Source of the DNA: an uncultured Nostocoides sp.
GTDB taxonomy: Bacteria; Actinomycetota; Actinomycetes; Actinomycetales; Dermatophilaceae
Direction of reading: 5' to 3'
Length of the DNA: 52,906 nt
NCBI GenBank assembly: GCA_937858995.1
Contig: CALLZC010000153.1
Location: 1 to 52,906, forward strand
Both the position numbers and the translations under genes were made by a program. Position 1 is the stretch's first letter; each line of letters starts with the position of its first letter. The notes beneath the pieces are model-generated. The model was not told where the DNA came from, ran no database searches, and worked only from the letters and a program-made list of their open reading frames with translations. This document shows positions 9,292-17,104 of this stretch, one piece after another.

Positions 9292-9791
9292 GTGCGCTCC
9301 GTGGGGTCGCTGGGGTCGCTGGGGTCGAGTCGGCCCACGCTGCGGCGCAGGCTGGCGATGCCGTCGCTGGCGGCGCGGCGCACGGCGGCTGGGGTGGAGC
9401 CGATCAGGTCTGCGGTTTCGGTATGGGGCAGCCCGCCGTAGTAGTGGTAGGCGACGGCCAGGCGCTGTTGCTCGGGCAGGCGTGCGACGGCGCGCCAGAT
9501 CTCGCCGTCGGCGGGGGTCGCCGACGGCTGCTCGGGCAGGTATGCCGTGGGCACCGGGCGGCGCTCGCGCGCCCGGATGGCGTCGATGCAGGTGCGCTGG
9601 GCAACGCGCACGAGCCAACCCTCCATGCTGACCACCTGAGCCATCTCGGGCCAGGCGCGCAGCGCCGCGAGAAAGGTCTCGGACCAGGCGTCGTCGGCGT
9701 CCGGTCCCGGTCCGAGCAGCGACCGGCAGACGCGTAGCACCCGCGGTCCGTGCTCACGGACCGCGAACTCGAAGGGCTGGATTTGTGTCAT
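9288..9791 (-). CDS. ECF-type RNA polymerase sigma factor
   Basis: 167 aa with only regions sigma-2 and sigma-4, as expected for an extracytoplasmic-function sigma factor. Region 2 is visible around DADDAWSETFLAALRAWP and EGWLVRVAQRTCIDAIRAR. Region 4 is LPEQQRLAVAYHYYGG, then the helix-turn-helix HTETADLIGSTPAAVRRA. No anti-sigma gene is adjacent; the downstream partner is ogt, overlapping by ATGA. The C-terminus reads DPSDPSDPT, encoded by a 9-bp triplet repeat. The association suggests control of a small DNA-repair regulon, but this is inference. Confidence 0.87.
   Translation of the reverse strand: MTQIQPFEFAVREHGPRVLRVCRSLLGPGPDADDAWSETFLAALRAWPEMAQVVSMEGWLVRVAQRTCIDAIRARERRPVPTAYLPEQPSATPADGEIWRAVARLPEQQRLAVAYHYYGGLPHTETADLIGSTPAAVRRAASDGIASLRRSVGRLDPSDPSDPTERT
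9302..9328 (-). repeat. 9-bp tandem repeat, three copies
   Basis: The unit TGGGGTCGC occurs twice and once more as TGGGGTCGA (plus-strand reading). It encodes the DPSDPSDPT tail of the sigma factor just before its stop codon and just upstream of the ogt start. Confidence 0.85.
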
Positions 9792-9889
9792 CGCTCCCTA
9801 GTCGGTGGCCGGCCCCCAGATGTGAGGTCCCGCCGGAGGATTTCTGGCGCGCCGGGACCAGCTGATCGTAGCGGCGTGTCGCTAGATCT

Positions 9890-9903
9890 CGAACAGGTGT
9901 TCG
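9890..9903. promoter_or_regulatory. LexA (SOS) box upstream of recA
   Basis: CGAACAGGTGTTCG is an exact match to the actinobacterial LexA operator form GAAC-N4-GTTC with symmetric C/G flanks. It lies 166 bp upstream of the recA ATG and about 100 bp from the sigma-factor start on the other side. Given the distance, it could serve recA, the sigma-ogt operon, or both. Confidence 0.85.
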
Positions 9904-9972
9904 GCTAGGGTCGTCCACAAGCGAGGGCACAACCTTCCGTCATCCACAGGCTCGCGCCCGTGGACCGCCGGT

Positions 9973-9994
9973 TGTCGGTGCTCACGTCTAGCGT
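9973..9994 (+). promoter_or_regulatory. RecA-NDp / PafBC-type damage promoter of recA
   Basis: TGTCGGTG at 9973-9980, an 8-bp spacer, then TAGCGT at 9989-9994. This fits the TGTCRGTG-N8-TANNNT consensus of the LexA-independent DNA-damage promoter known from mycobacterial recA, where the WYL-family activator PafBC acts. Transcription would start near 10001, giving a leader of about 68 nt. PafBC itself is not in the window. Confidence 0.78.
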
Positions 9995-10001
9995 CTGATC
10001 G

Positions 10002-10021
10002 CAACGTCATCCCCGACGTTG
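10002..10021 (+). promoter_or_regulatory. Inverted repeat in the recA leader
   Basis: CAACGTC (10002-10008) and GACGTTG (10015-10021) are perfect inverted arms around a 6-base loop, placed at the predicted 5' end of the recA message. It could be an mRNA 5' stem-loop or a protein site; its role is not known. Confidence 0.5.
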
Positions 10022-10068
10022 TGGTCGTAGGCGGGCGCGCCCGATCACGAGCGAAAAGAAGGTGTGGC

Positions 10069-11133
10069 ATGGCCGTCAAGTCGGACAGCGACAAGGTCGC
10101 GGACAACAAGATGCGTTCCCTCGACACTGTCATGGGGCAGATCGAGAAGAGCTTCGGCAAGGGCGCTGTCATGCGCCTGGGCGATGAGGTTCGCGTGCCG
10201 ATCGAGGTCATCCCGACCGGCTCGATCTCGCTCGACCTTGCCTTGGGCATCGGAGGCCTGCCACGTGGTCGTGTGATCGAGATTTATGGGCCGGAGAGCA
10301 GCGGAAAGACCACGGTGGCCCTGCACGCAGTGGCCAACGCCCAGCGCAATGGCGGCATCGCCGCCTTTATTGACGCCGAGCACGCGCTCGACCCCGAGTA
10401 CGCCAAGCGCCTCGGTGTCGACACCGATGCCCTGCTGGTGAGTCAGCCCGATACCGGTGAGCAGGCGCTCGAGATCGCCGACATGCTCATCCGCTCCGGC
10501 GCCCTGGACATCATCGTCGTCGACTCCGTCGCCGCCCTTGTCCCGCGCGCCGAGATCGAAGGGGAGATGGGCGATAGCCATGTGGGTCTCCAGGCTCGGT
10601 TGATGAGCCAGGCGCTGCGCAAATTGACCGGTGCCATCAACAACACCGGCACCACCGCGATCTTCATCAACCAACTCCGCGAAAAAATCGGGGTGATGTT
10701 CGGCAGCCCCGAAACCACCACCGGTGGCAAGGCGCTGAAGTTCTATGCCTCGGTGCGACTGGATGTGCGGCGCATCGAGACGCTCAAGGATGGCAACGAG
10801 CCGGTCGGCAACCGCACCCGGGTGAAGGTGGTCAAGAACAAGGTCGCCCCACCCTTCAAACAGGCCGAGTTCGACATCCTCTATGGCCACGGGATCTCGC
10901 GGGAGGGTGGCCTGATCGATATGGGTGTCGATCAGGGCTTCGTGCGCAAGTCTGGCGCCTGGTACACCTACGACGGGGACCAGCTCGGTCAAGGCAAGGA
11001 GAATGCGCGGCAGTTCCTGCGCGACAACCCCGACCTGACCGACGAGTTGGAGAAGCGGATCAAGGAAAAGCTCGGCATCGGGCCTCGGGTGGATGCCCCG
11101 GCCGCGGTTGCCGAGGTGCCGGTTCAGTTCTAG
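10069..11133 (+). CDS. recA: Recombinase A
   Basis: 354 aa. ATP-dependent strand-exchange protein that forms filaments on single-stranded DNA and promotes LexA self-cleavage. Walker A GPESSGKT is at residues 74-81. Walker B is in [24 protein letters not shown], and the L2-loop region [22 protein letters not shown] is intact. No intein is present. The ATG at 10069 follows a purine-rich AAAAGAAGG and gives the canonical start. recX follows after 24 bp. The stop-codon region is duplicated (11124-11150). Two independent damage-type control sites lie upstream. Confidence 0.99.
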   Translation: MAVKSDSDKVADNKMRSLDTVMGQIEKSFGKGAVMRLGDEVRVPIEVIPTGSISLDLALGIGGLPRGRVIEIYGPESSGKTTVALHAVANAQRNGGIAAFIDAEHALDPEYAKRLGVDTDALLVSQPDTGEQALEIADMLIRSGALDIIVVDSVAALVPRAEIEGEMGDSHVGLQARLMSQALRKLTGAINNTGTTAIFINQLREKIGVMFGSPETTTGGKALKFYASVRLDVRRIETLKDGNEPVGNRTRVKVVKNKVAPPFKQAEFDILYGHGISREGGLIDMGVDQGFVRKSGAWYTYDGDQLGQGKENARQFLRDNPDLTDELEKRIKEKLGIGPRVDAPAAVAEVPVQF

Positions 11134-11150
11134 GGACGTCAGTTCTAGGG
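11124..11150 (+). repeat. 12-bp direct repeat spanning the recA stop codon
   Basis: TCAGTTCTAGGG occurs at 11124-11135, where it includes the recA TAG, and again at 11139-11150. The period is 15 bp. It looks like a small tandem duplication just ahead of recX. Confidence 0.85.
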
Positions 11151-11157
11151 GCCGGGG

Positions 11158-11766
11158 ATGGGCGAGGGCACGGCGCGCGATGTGGCCACCCTGCGCGCGG
11201 CGATCGAGCGGATCGAGCGGGCTGAGGGGATCGGGGCCGACGGGTTCACCGTGGGAAAGCCGAACCAGTCCTCCTCCCCGAGATCCGATCCGGCCGGCGT
11301 TGCTCGGGCGATCGTGCTGCGGCAACTGAGTCAGGCGCCGCGCACCCGGAGTCAGTTGCTGGCGACGCTGCTGCGGCGCGGGTGCGATCCGCAGGTGGCG
11401 TCGGCCGTGCTCGATCGCTTCACCGAGGTCGGGCTCATCGATGACGCCGCCTACGCCGAGCTGTACGTGCGATCCAAACAGGCGTCCCGGTCATTGGCCA
11501 AGCCAGCCCTGCGCCGGGAGTTGCGGACTAAGGGCGTGGATCCGCAGACCGCGGCCGATGTCCTGGACGCCGTCAGCGATGCCGACGAGGAGGAGCGCGC
11601 CCGGGCCCTGGTCCGTTCCCGGATCGCGCGGCTACACGGACTCGATCGCTGCGTCCAGGTGCGGCGGCTTGCGGCGCTCTTGGCCCGGAAGGGGTATCCG
11701 TCTGCTCTGGCGGCCCGGGTCGTTTTCGAAGAACTCGATCGCAGCGCCGAACACGCGCGGGACTGA
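11158..11766 (+). CDS. recX: Regulatory protein RecX
   Basis: 202 aa modulator that blocks or caps RecA filaments. It is recognised by the repeated three-helix RecX modules: RTRSQLLATLLRRGCDPQVASAVLDRFTEVGLIDDAAYAELY, then KPALRRELRTKGVDPQTAADVLD, and a final RLAALLARKGYPSALAARVV. Starting 24 bp after recA on the same strand makes co-transcription very likely. The first 60 residues are a variable extension. Confidence 0.94.
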   Translation: MGEGTARDVATLRAAIERIERAEGIGADGFTVGKPNQSSSPRSDPAGVARAIVLRQLSQAPRTRSQLLATLLRRGCDPQVASAVLDRFTEVGLIDDAAYAELYVRSKQASRSLAKPALRRELRTKGVDPQTAADVLDAVSDADEEERARALVRSRIARLHGLDRCVQVRRLAALLARKGYPSALAARVVFEELDRSAEHARD

Positions 11767-11804
11767 GGCCGGCGGCGCGCTCGCAACCCGGTCACGAAGC
11801 AAGC

Positions 11805-13259
11805 TCAGGCCACGAAACTCGGCTCCCGGCGCGGCGTGGCGGCGGTGACTCCGCCGTCGCGGACCCGCGAGACCGCGTCGGCCAGGCGCCGGATGCTCTC
11901 CACCATGCGAGGAGCATCGGCGACATACGGGATGCGCACGTGAGCGCGAAACCCGCCGGTGGGGGCGAAGCGCGACCCTGGGGCGAGCGCTAAGCCGTGC
12001 TCTTGGGCAACGAGTGCGACCGTCCCGGCGGCCACATCGCCGAGGTCGACCCACAGGTTGAGACCGCCTCGCGGAACGACGAAGCGTGCGCTGGGGAGTT
12101 GGTGATGCAGCGCGGCGACCGTCGCGTCGCGTGCCAGCACGAGTTCCGCGTGCCGGGAGCGCGGCATCCCGGGGTGTTCGCGCAAGAGCTGCAACACGAC
12201 CAATTGCTCAAGAACCGGCGCCCCGAGGTCCAAGGTCACTCGGGCCTCGAGCAGTGTCTCGGCCAGTGAGCGCGGCATCCGGACCCACCCGATGCGCAGC
12301 CCACCCCACAGGGACTTAGCCGCGCTGCCCAGGGCGATGGCCTCTGGGGCGAAGCAGCCGAACGGCGTCAGTGCCGGACCGCCGTCCAGGTCGATATCGC
12401 GGATGGTCTCATCGATCACCGGGACGATCCGCTGGCGACGCACTGCCGCTGCCAGCCGCTCGCGGCCGCCGTCGGACAGGGCCGCGCCGGTGGGGTTGTG
12501 GAAGTCCGGGATCAGGTACGCCAGGCGAGCCGGTGTCCGCCGCAGGACGCGCTCTGCCTCATCGAGGTCCCACCCGTGCGGGTCGACCGGAATGCTCGTG
12601 AGCCGGGCGCCACCGCGACGCAATGCCTCGACCGCGTTGGGATAGGTGGGTGACTCGACGACGGCTCGGTCGCGGGGACGCAGCAGCGCCCGGGTGACCA
12701 CGGCGAGTCCGGCGACCGCCCCCGAGGTGACCATGATCTGCTCGGGGCTGGTCGTCAAGCCGGCGCGTGTGTAGCGCTCGGCGAGGACGGCGCGCAGGTC
12801 GGGCAGCCCGAGCGGCGCGTATCCGTTGTCGCCGAGATAGCTGGGCAGGTCGCTCAGGGCGGCGGCGTAGGCGTCCAGGATGCCGGTCGGGGCGCGGGTG
12901 GCCGCACACGTTACGTCGATGGTGTCCGCATCGTGGGTGCGCGGCGCGAGCGCGGGTGACAAGGCCCGGCTTGCCACCATCGAGCGCCCGGGCAGCGCAA
13001 CGACCGAGCCCGAGCCCCTGCGGGCGGTGAGGTAGTCACGCTCGCGCAGGACGGCATACGCGTGAGTGACGGTGGTGCGCGAGCATCCCATGGCGGCGCT
13101 GAGCTCCCGCTCGCTGGGCAGGCGGGTCCCCGATGGGAGTTGCCCGTCGGCCAGCAGCGTCATGATGGAGCCGGCGAGGCTGCGATAGGCGGGCCGGCTC
13201 AGCGCGTCAGGACCGACCAGCCGAGAGAGCCGGGTTGCCGAGATCGAGGTGATGGTCAC
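11805..13259 (-). CDS. yczR: MocR/GntR-type PLP-dependent transcription regulator (YczR-like)
   Basis: 484 aa. An N-terminal GntR winged helix (LPSERELSAAMGCSRTTVTHAYAVLRERDYL, near residues 47-77) is fused to a fold-type I aminotransferase domain with IMVTSGAVAGL, PDFHNPTG and the PLP lysine in LGSAAKSLWGGLRIGW. MocR proteins use the PLP domain as an effector sensor rather than for catalysis. It is divergent from a YczE membrane protein, the pairing known from Bacillus-type yczR-yczE, so YczR is the best subfamily guess. The GTG start at 13259 places the gene 60 bp from yczE with an inverted GAAGTGG repeat between. Confidence 0.88.
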   Translation of the reverse strand: MTITSISATRLSRLVGPDALSRPAYRSLAGSIMTLLADGQLPSGTRLPSERELSAAMGCSRTTVTHAYAVLRERDYLTARRGSGSVVALPGRSMVASRALSPALAPRTHDADTIDVTCAATRAPTGILDAYAAALSDLPSYLGDNGYAPLGLPDLRAVLAERYTRAGLTTSPEQIMVTSGAVAGLAVVTRALLRPRDRAVVESPTYPNAVEALRRGGARLTSIPVDPHGWDLDEAERVLRRTPARLAYLIPDFHNPTGAALSDGGRERLAAAVRRQRIVPVIDETIRDIDLDGGPALTPFGCFAPEAIALGSAAKSLWGGLRIGWVRMPRSLAETLLEARVTLDLGAPVLEQLVVLQLLREHPGMPRSRHAELVLARDATVAALHHQLPSARFVVPRGGLNLWVDLGDVAAGTVALVAQEHGLALAPGSRFAPTGGFRAHVRIPYVADAPRMVESIRRLADAVSRVRDGGVTAATPRREPSFVA

Positions 13260-13274
13260 CAGGCCACCTTCTCA

Positions 13275-13303
13275 GAAGTGGCTATGGAATTACAGTCCAC
13301 TTC
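13275..13303. promoter_or_regulatory. Inverted GAAGTGG repeat, likely MocR operator
   Basis: GAAGTGG at 13275-13281 and CCACTTC at 13297-13303 are perfect inverted arms separated by 15 bp. On both strands the arm continues towards CTA/ACT, resembling the AAGTGG-type half-sites known for MocR regulators such as PdxR. The site fills most of the 61-bp gap between yczR and yczE, so it could control both promoters. Confidence 0.72.
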
Positions 13304-13320
13304 CGTGAGACGGTTGCCGC

Positions 13321-14088
13321 ATGTCTCCCCTTCGTCTCGCCCGTCGCCGCCTGGCGCGCCGCGTCGACCTTGCGCCGATGACCCCCCTGGAGCAAGTGCG
13401 CGCTGGCCGGACCGGGCTTCGGCTCACGCAACTCCTCGTCGGCCTGGTCCTCTATGGCGTATCGATGGCGATGCTGTTGCGCAGCACCTTGGGCCTGGAC
13501 CCGTGGGATGTCTTCCATCAAGGCATCCAGACCCACTGGGGAGTCAGTTTCGGGACCGTGGTCATCGTCACGAGCTTCGTCGTGCTCCTGCTCTGGGTCC
13601 CCCTGCGGCAGTGGCCGGGCCTCGGGACGCTGTTGAATGCGATCGTCATCGGACTGGCCACCGACGCGACACTGCGCCAACTCGCCGCGCCGGAGCACCT
13701 CGGCGGGCGGTGGTCGCTTCTGCTCGGTGGGATCGTCCTGAACGGCCTCGCCGGCGCGCTGTATATCGGCAGTCAGTTCGGCCCGGGCCCGCGCGATGGC
13801 CTGATGACCGGCCTGGCACGACGCACCGGCAGATCGATCCGCCTGGTGCGCACCATCTTGGAGCTCACCGTGCTCGCCCTGGGCTGGGTCCTGGGCGGGA
13901 CGGTGGGCGTCGGCACCGTGCTGTATGCCGTCCTGATCGGCCCCATCGTGCAGCTGTTCCTGCCGATCCTCACCGTCCACCTGCCGAGCGCGGCCCAAGA
14001 TTTAGCCGGACCAGACTCAGTCGCTCCAGGCTTACCCGTCGACGGCCAGCACGAGCGGGAGGACGTCGCTGGCTCCCGCCCGGCGTAG
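13321..14088 (+). CDS. yczE: YczE-family integral membrane protein
   Basis: 255 aa with five to six transmembrane helices, among them LTQLLVGLVLYGVSMAMLL, GTVVIVTSFVVLLLWVPL and VLAGLGW-like C-terminal segments. The motifs LGLDPWDVFHQGI and SQFGPGPRDGLMTGLARRTG identify the YczE family. The function is unproven; it is generally treated as a transporter-like or membrane accessory protein. It is divergent from its presumed MocR regulator. The last 19 codons overlap the 3' end of the opposing recQ gene and encode a non-conserved hydrophilic tail. Confidence 0.87.
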   Translation: MSPLRLARRRLARRVDLAPMTPLEQVRAGRTGLRLTQLLVGLVLYGVSMAMLLRSTLGLDPWDVFHQGIQTHWGVSFGTVVIVTSFVVLLLWVPLRQWPGLGTLLNAIVIGLATDATLRQLAAPEHLGGRWSLLLGGIVLNGLAGALYIGSQFGPGPRDGLMTGLARRTGRSIRLVRTILELTVLALGWVLGGTVGVGTVLYAVLIGPIVQLFLPILTVHLPSAAQDLAGPDSVAPGLPVDGQHEREDVAGSRPA

Positions 14089-16143
14089 CGCGCCAGCGGC
14101 CTGAGTGATCGTCCACCGCGAATTCACGAAATCGTCGACCAGGAGAACCGGCCCGGGGTGCTGAGCGAGGCCGTCGGCGAGGTCGGCCCCGACGGTGAGT
14201 CGCCGCCAGACTCCCGCTAACCGGAATGCCGAGTTGCCGCCCGGTTCGCCGATGGGACCGCCGTCGCGCAGGTCGAGGGCCCCGAGGTAGGGCAGCCGAC
14301 CAATCTGGGCTAGGGCATGGGCGGTGGAGCCGACCAGGTTCGGGCGGGAGCGCGAAGGCACGCAGACCACGGCGACCGGTCGCGTGTCCCATCCCCATTG
14401 CGCCAGGACGTTTGCCAGGGCGCGCAGCACCTCCTGCGGCGCCGGGGCATCGGTCTGCAGGAGCGGTCGCAACCGCTGCCCCCACCCGAGGTCGCTGAGC
14501 CGCGCTAGGGCCCGACCCTCCAACGGCTGCTCGTGCGGGGGGATGCGACCCTTGACCGGGACGCCCAGCCGGTCCATACCCGTCGGCCACATCGTCCGCG
14601 GCTCCAGCGGCACTCCCACGCGCTCCAGCCGCTCGCGGGCCGCCCCGATGACCCGCTGCGGGATATCGGTGGGGAACCAGACCCCGGCGCAGACATCGCA
14701 GCGGCCGCACTTCTGGGCGCTGGCGTCATCAAGCGCCCTCTGCAAGAACGCCATCCGGCACTCGCCACCTCGTTGATAGGCGAGCATCTGCTCCTGCTCG
14801 GCCGCTCGTTGCTCCGCGACCCATGCATAGCGCTGACTGTCGTAGAGCCATGGGCTGCCGGTCGAGCGCCACCCGCCGCTGACCCGCGTCACCGCGCCGT
14901 CGACGTCGAGAACCTTGAGCAGCAACTCCAGCCGGGTCCTGCGGACGTCGACGATCGTCTCCAGGGCGGCCGTGGACAGCGGCCGGTCCGCGGCGGCCAG
15001 CGCGCTCAGCACCGCGCTCGCCTGCTCCTGCCGCGGCATCGAGACCGAGGCGAAGTAGCGCCAAATGTCCTGATCCTCTGCTCCGGGCATGAGCAAGACA
15101 TCGGCGCGATCGGTCGCCCGGCCGGCGCGGCCGACCTGTTGGTAATAGGCCACCGGGGAGGACGGCGCACCCACGTGCACGACGAACCCGAGGTCGGGTT
15201 TGTCAAAACCCATGCCGAGGGCCGAGGTGGCAACCAGCGCCTTGACCTCATTGTCGCGCAGGGCCGCCTCGAGCCGTTCGCGATCCATCGGATCGGTTCG
15301 CCCGGTGTACGCCGCGACCCGGTGCCCGGCCTGCGTGAGCGCGGTCGCGATGTCTTCCGCGCCGCTGACGGTCAGCGCATAGACGATCCCCGACCCCGGG
15401 AGGTCGCCCAGGTGCGCGATGAGCCACCCGAGCCGCTGTTCCGGCGACATCGCCGGCAGGACGCCAAGGCGCAGGGAATCGCGCGCCAAACCACCACGGA
15501 TGGTCACCGTGGGAACCGCGCCGGTCGCGAGTTGGACCTCGATGTCGGCGACGACCCGAGCGTTGGCGGTCGCCGTGGTTGCCAGGACGGGCGTCCCCTC
15601 CGGCAACGCGATCAACAGGTCCTTGATGCGCCGGTAGTCAGGCCGGAAGTCATGGCCCCAGTCGCTGATGCAGTGTGCCTCGTCGATGACGAGCAATCCA
15701 CACCGGCGGGCCAGGTCGGGCAGTTGCTCCTCCCGGAACCGTGGGTTGTTCAACCGCTCGGGCGAGACCAAGAGGACATCCACCTCGTCGGCAACCAGTG
15801 CTGCACGGATCTGGTCCCAGTCCGTCACATTCGCGGAATTCATGGTCACGGCACGGATGCCGGCGCGGTCCGCGGCGGCGATCTGGTCGCGCATCAGCGC
15901 CAGCAGCGGCGAGATGATCACCGTTGGTCCGGCCCCCTGCGCGCGGCGCAACGCCGTGGCGACGAAATAGACGGCCGACTTCCCCCACCCGGTGCGCTGG
16001 ACCACGAGCACCCGGTCGCCGCGGGCCACCAAGGCCTCGATGGCCTCGAACTGTCCGTCCCGAAAAGTGGGGTCGCCCCGGCCGACGAGCCGGCGCAGCG
16101 CTGCGCTCGCCTGCTCGTGCACGGTCTGGGTGGCCCCTGTCAT
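14032..16143 (-). CDS. recQ: RecQ-family DNA helicase fused to a phosphoribosyltransferase-like domain
   Basis: 703 aa. The helicase core has Walker A TGWGKS at residues 51-56, DEAH at 154-157 (IDEAHCISDWGHDFRPDY), TTATAN, and motif VI YQQVGRAGRATDR. A four-Cys zinc site lies near residues 459-485 (GECRMAF ... KCGRCDVCAG). After a linker, residues from about 580 to the end form a phosphoribosyltransferase-like fold with the PRPP-loop signature VLLVDDFVNSRWT at 666-678. That part resembles ComF-type PRTases and is not a helicase domain. The ATG at 16143 is the last of three tandemly repeated SD-ATG modules. The stop lies inside the convergent yczE gene. Confidence 0.9.
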   Translation of the reverse strand: MTGATQTVHEQASAALRRLVGRGDPTFRDGQFEAIEALVARGDRVLVVQRTGWGKSAVYFVATALRRAQGAGPTVIISPLLALMRDQIAAADRAGIRAVTMNSANVTDWDQIRAALVADEVDVLLVSPERLNNPRFREEQLPDLARRCGLLVIDEAHCISDWGHDFRPDYRRIKDLLIALPEGTPVLATTATANARVVADIEVQLATGAVPTVTIRGGLARDSLRLGVLPAMSPEQRLGWLIAHLGDLPGSGIVYALTVSGAEDIATALTQAGHRVAAYTGRTDPMDRERLEAALRDNEVKALVATSALGMGFDKPDLGFVVHVGAPSSPVAYYQQVGRAGRATDRADVLLMPGAEDQDIWRYFASVSMPRQEQASAVLSALAAADRPLSTAALETIVDVRRTRLELLLKVLDVDGAVTRVSGGWRSTGSPWLYDSQRYAWVAEQRAAEQEQMLAYQRGGECRMAFLQRALDDASAQKCGRCDVCAGVWFPTDIPQRVIGAARERLERVGVPLEPRTMWPTGMDRLGVPVKGRIPPHEQPLEGRALARLSDLGWGQRLRPLLQTDAPAPQEVLRALANVLAQWGWDTRPVAVVCVPSRSRPNLVGSTAHALAQIGRLPYLGALDLRDGGPIGEPGGNSAFRLAGVWRRLTVGADLADGLAQHPGPVLLVDDFVNSRWTITQAAGALRRAGASDVLPLVLAVDG

Positions 16144-16160
16144 CCGAGAACCCCTGTCAT
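16140..16160 (-). CDS. Upstream hexapeptide mini-ORF 2 of recQ
   Basis: A second identical MTGVLG reading frame starts at the ATG at 16160, with its own AGGGG upstream. Its TGA overlaps the recQ ATG as ATGA, which would couple termination of the mini-ORF to initiation of recQ. Translation is inferred only. Confidence 0.45.
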   Translation of the reverse strand: MTGVLG

Positions 16161-16177
16161 CCGAGAACCCCTGTCAT
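16157..16177 (-). CDS. Upstream hexapeptide mini-ORF 1 of recQ
   Basis: ATG at 16177 encodes MTGVLG and stops at TGA, which overlaps the next ATG as ATGA. It is preceded by AGGGG at SD distance, supplied by the degenerate fourth repeat copy. Whether it is translated is inference from the arrangement. Confidence 0.45.
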   Translation of the reverse strand: MTGVLG

Positions 16178-16249
16178 CCGAGAACCCCTGTCTTTCGAGT
16201 CATAGTGCCGACGCTATGCCGCGCCTCCGACAACGACCTGGCCCGGTGC

Positions 16250-17104
16250 CTACTCGATGAAGCGAACGGTCATCCCGGGGACCAGTTGGGCCGCGACATC
16301 GGTGGCGGCTTCGGTCAGGACGAAGGGCACGGGATAGCCGCCGGTCGCCGGGTGATCGGACAAGAAGATGATCGGGCACCCCGCGGGTGGGATCTGCACG
16401 GCGCCCCGGACCATGCCTTCGCTGGGCAGTTCTGCGAGATCGGCCACGGGCAGGGGTGGGCCGTCGAGGCGGATCCCGGTGCGGTTCAGGTCGGTGGTGA
16501 CCGTGAAGGTGGCAGCGAGCAGTGCGCGCAGGGCCGGGGAGCCGACATACTCCGCGCGGGGCCCCAGGGTGCCGGTCAGGTGCGTATGCCGCAGCGCCGG
16601 TGCCGGGGTCGGCGCGTGGTCGTGCACGGGGTGCGCCACGCGCGTGGGTCCGATCGGGACGCGCGAGCCGGCCGCCAGGGGCATACCGAGCCCGCCCAGG
16701 GCGCTATAGGAGCGGGAACCCAGGATGGGTTCGGTGTCCACGCCCCCGGCCACGGCGAGATAGCTGCGCAGCCCGTGGGTCGGCCGCCCGATCACGAGGG
16801 GGGAGCCATGAGCGAGATAGGTCGGGGCACAGGTGCCCACTGCCCGCCCCCCGACCGTGACGGGGCCCAGGGCGCCGGTCACGGCGATAAGCAACGTCGA
16901 TTCGGCCGTTGCGACGAAGCCGCCGGCCGTGATCTCGATGGCGGCGGCGGACTCGGGGTTGCCGACCAGGCGATTGGCCAGGCGCAGCGCCCCTCGGTCG
17001 GCCGCCCCGCCCCGACTGACCCCGACCCGCGCGTACCCCGGCCGCCCGAGGTCTTGAACACTGGCCAGCAGTCCGGGGTCGCCGATCCACAGCGCGCGGG
17101 TCAT
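16250..17104 (-). CDS. pxpC: 5-oxoprolinase subunit C (biotin-dependent carboxyltransferase family)
   Basis: 284 aa. Part of the PxpABC enzyme that opens 5-oxoproline (pyroglutamate) to glutamate with ATP, clearing a metabolic damage product. Family motifs include VQDLGRPGYARVGVSRGGAADRGALRLANRLVGN near the N-terminus and SDHPATGGYPVPFVLT near the C-terminus. The ATG at 17104 overlaps the pxpB stop as ATGA and gives the usual start MTRALWI; a longer ORF upstream is pxpB in another frame. It is the last gene of the operon, ending 107 bp after the recQ start. Confidence 0.92.
   Translation of the reverse strand: MTRALWIGDPGLLASVQDLGRPGYARVGVSRGGAADRGALRLANRLVGNPESAAAIEITAGGFVATAESTLLIAVTGALGPVTVGGRAVGTCAPTYLAHGSPLVIGRPTHGLRSYLAVAGGVDTEPILGSRSYSALGGLGMPLAAGSRVPIGPTRVAHPVHDHAPTPAPALRHTHLTGTLGPRAEYVGSPALRALLAATFTVTTDLNRTGIRLDGPPLPVADLAELPSEGMVRGAVQIPPAGCPIIFLSDHPATGGYPVPFVLTEAATDVAAQLVPGMTVRFIE

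Larger units (their letters stand above)
16134..16199 (-). repeat. 17-bp tandem repeat carrying three SD-ATG modules at the recQ start
   Basis: CCCCTGTCATCCGAGAA (plus strand) is repeated exactly at 16134, 16151 and 16168, with a degenerate fourth copy from 16185. Read on the minus strand, each unit supplies AGGGG, a 7-nt spacer and ATG. The three start codons are therefore in three different frames, and only the last opens recQ. Confidence 0.95.

Noticed and set aside
14533..16260. 575-codon open frame opposite recQ
   Set aside because: Antisense shadow; recQ has full motifs in the other frame.
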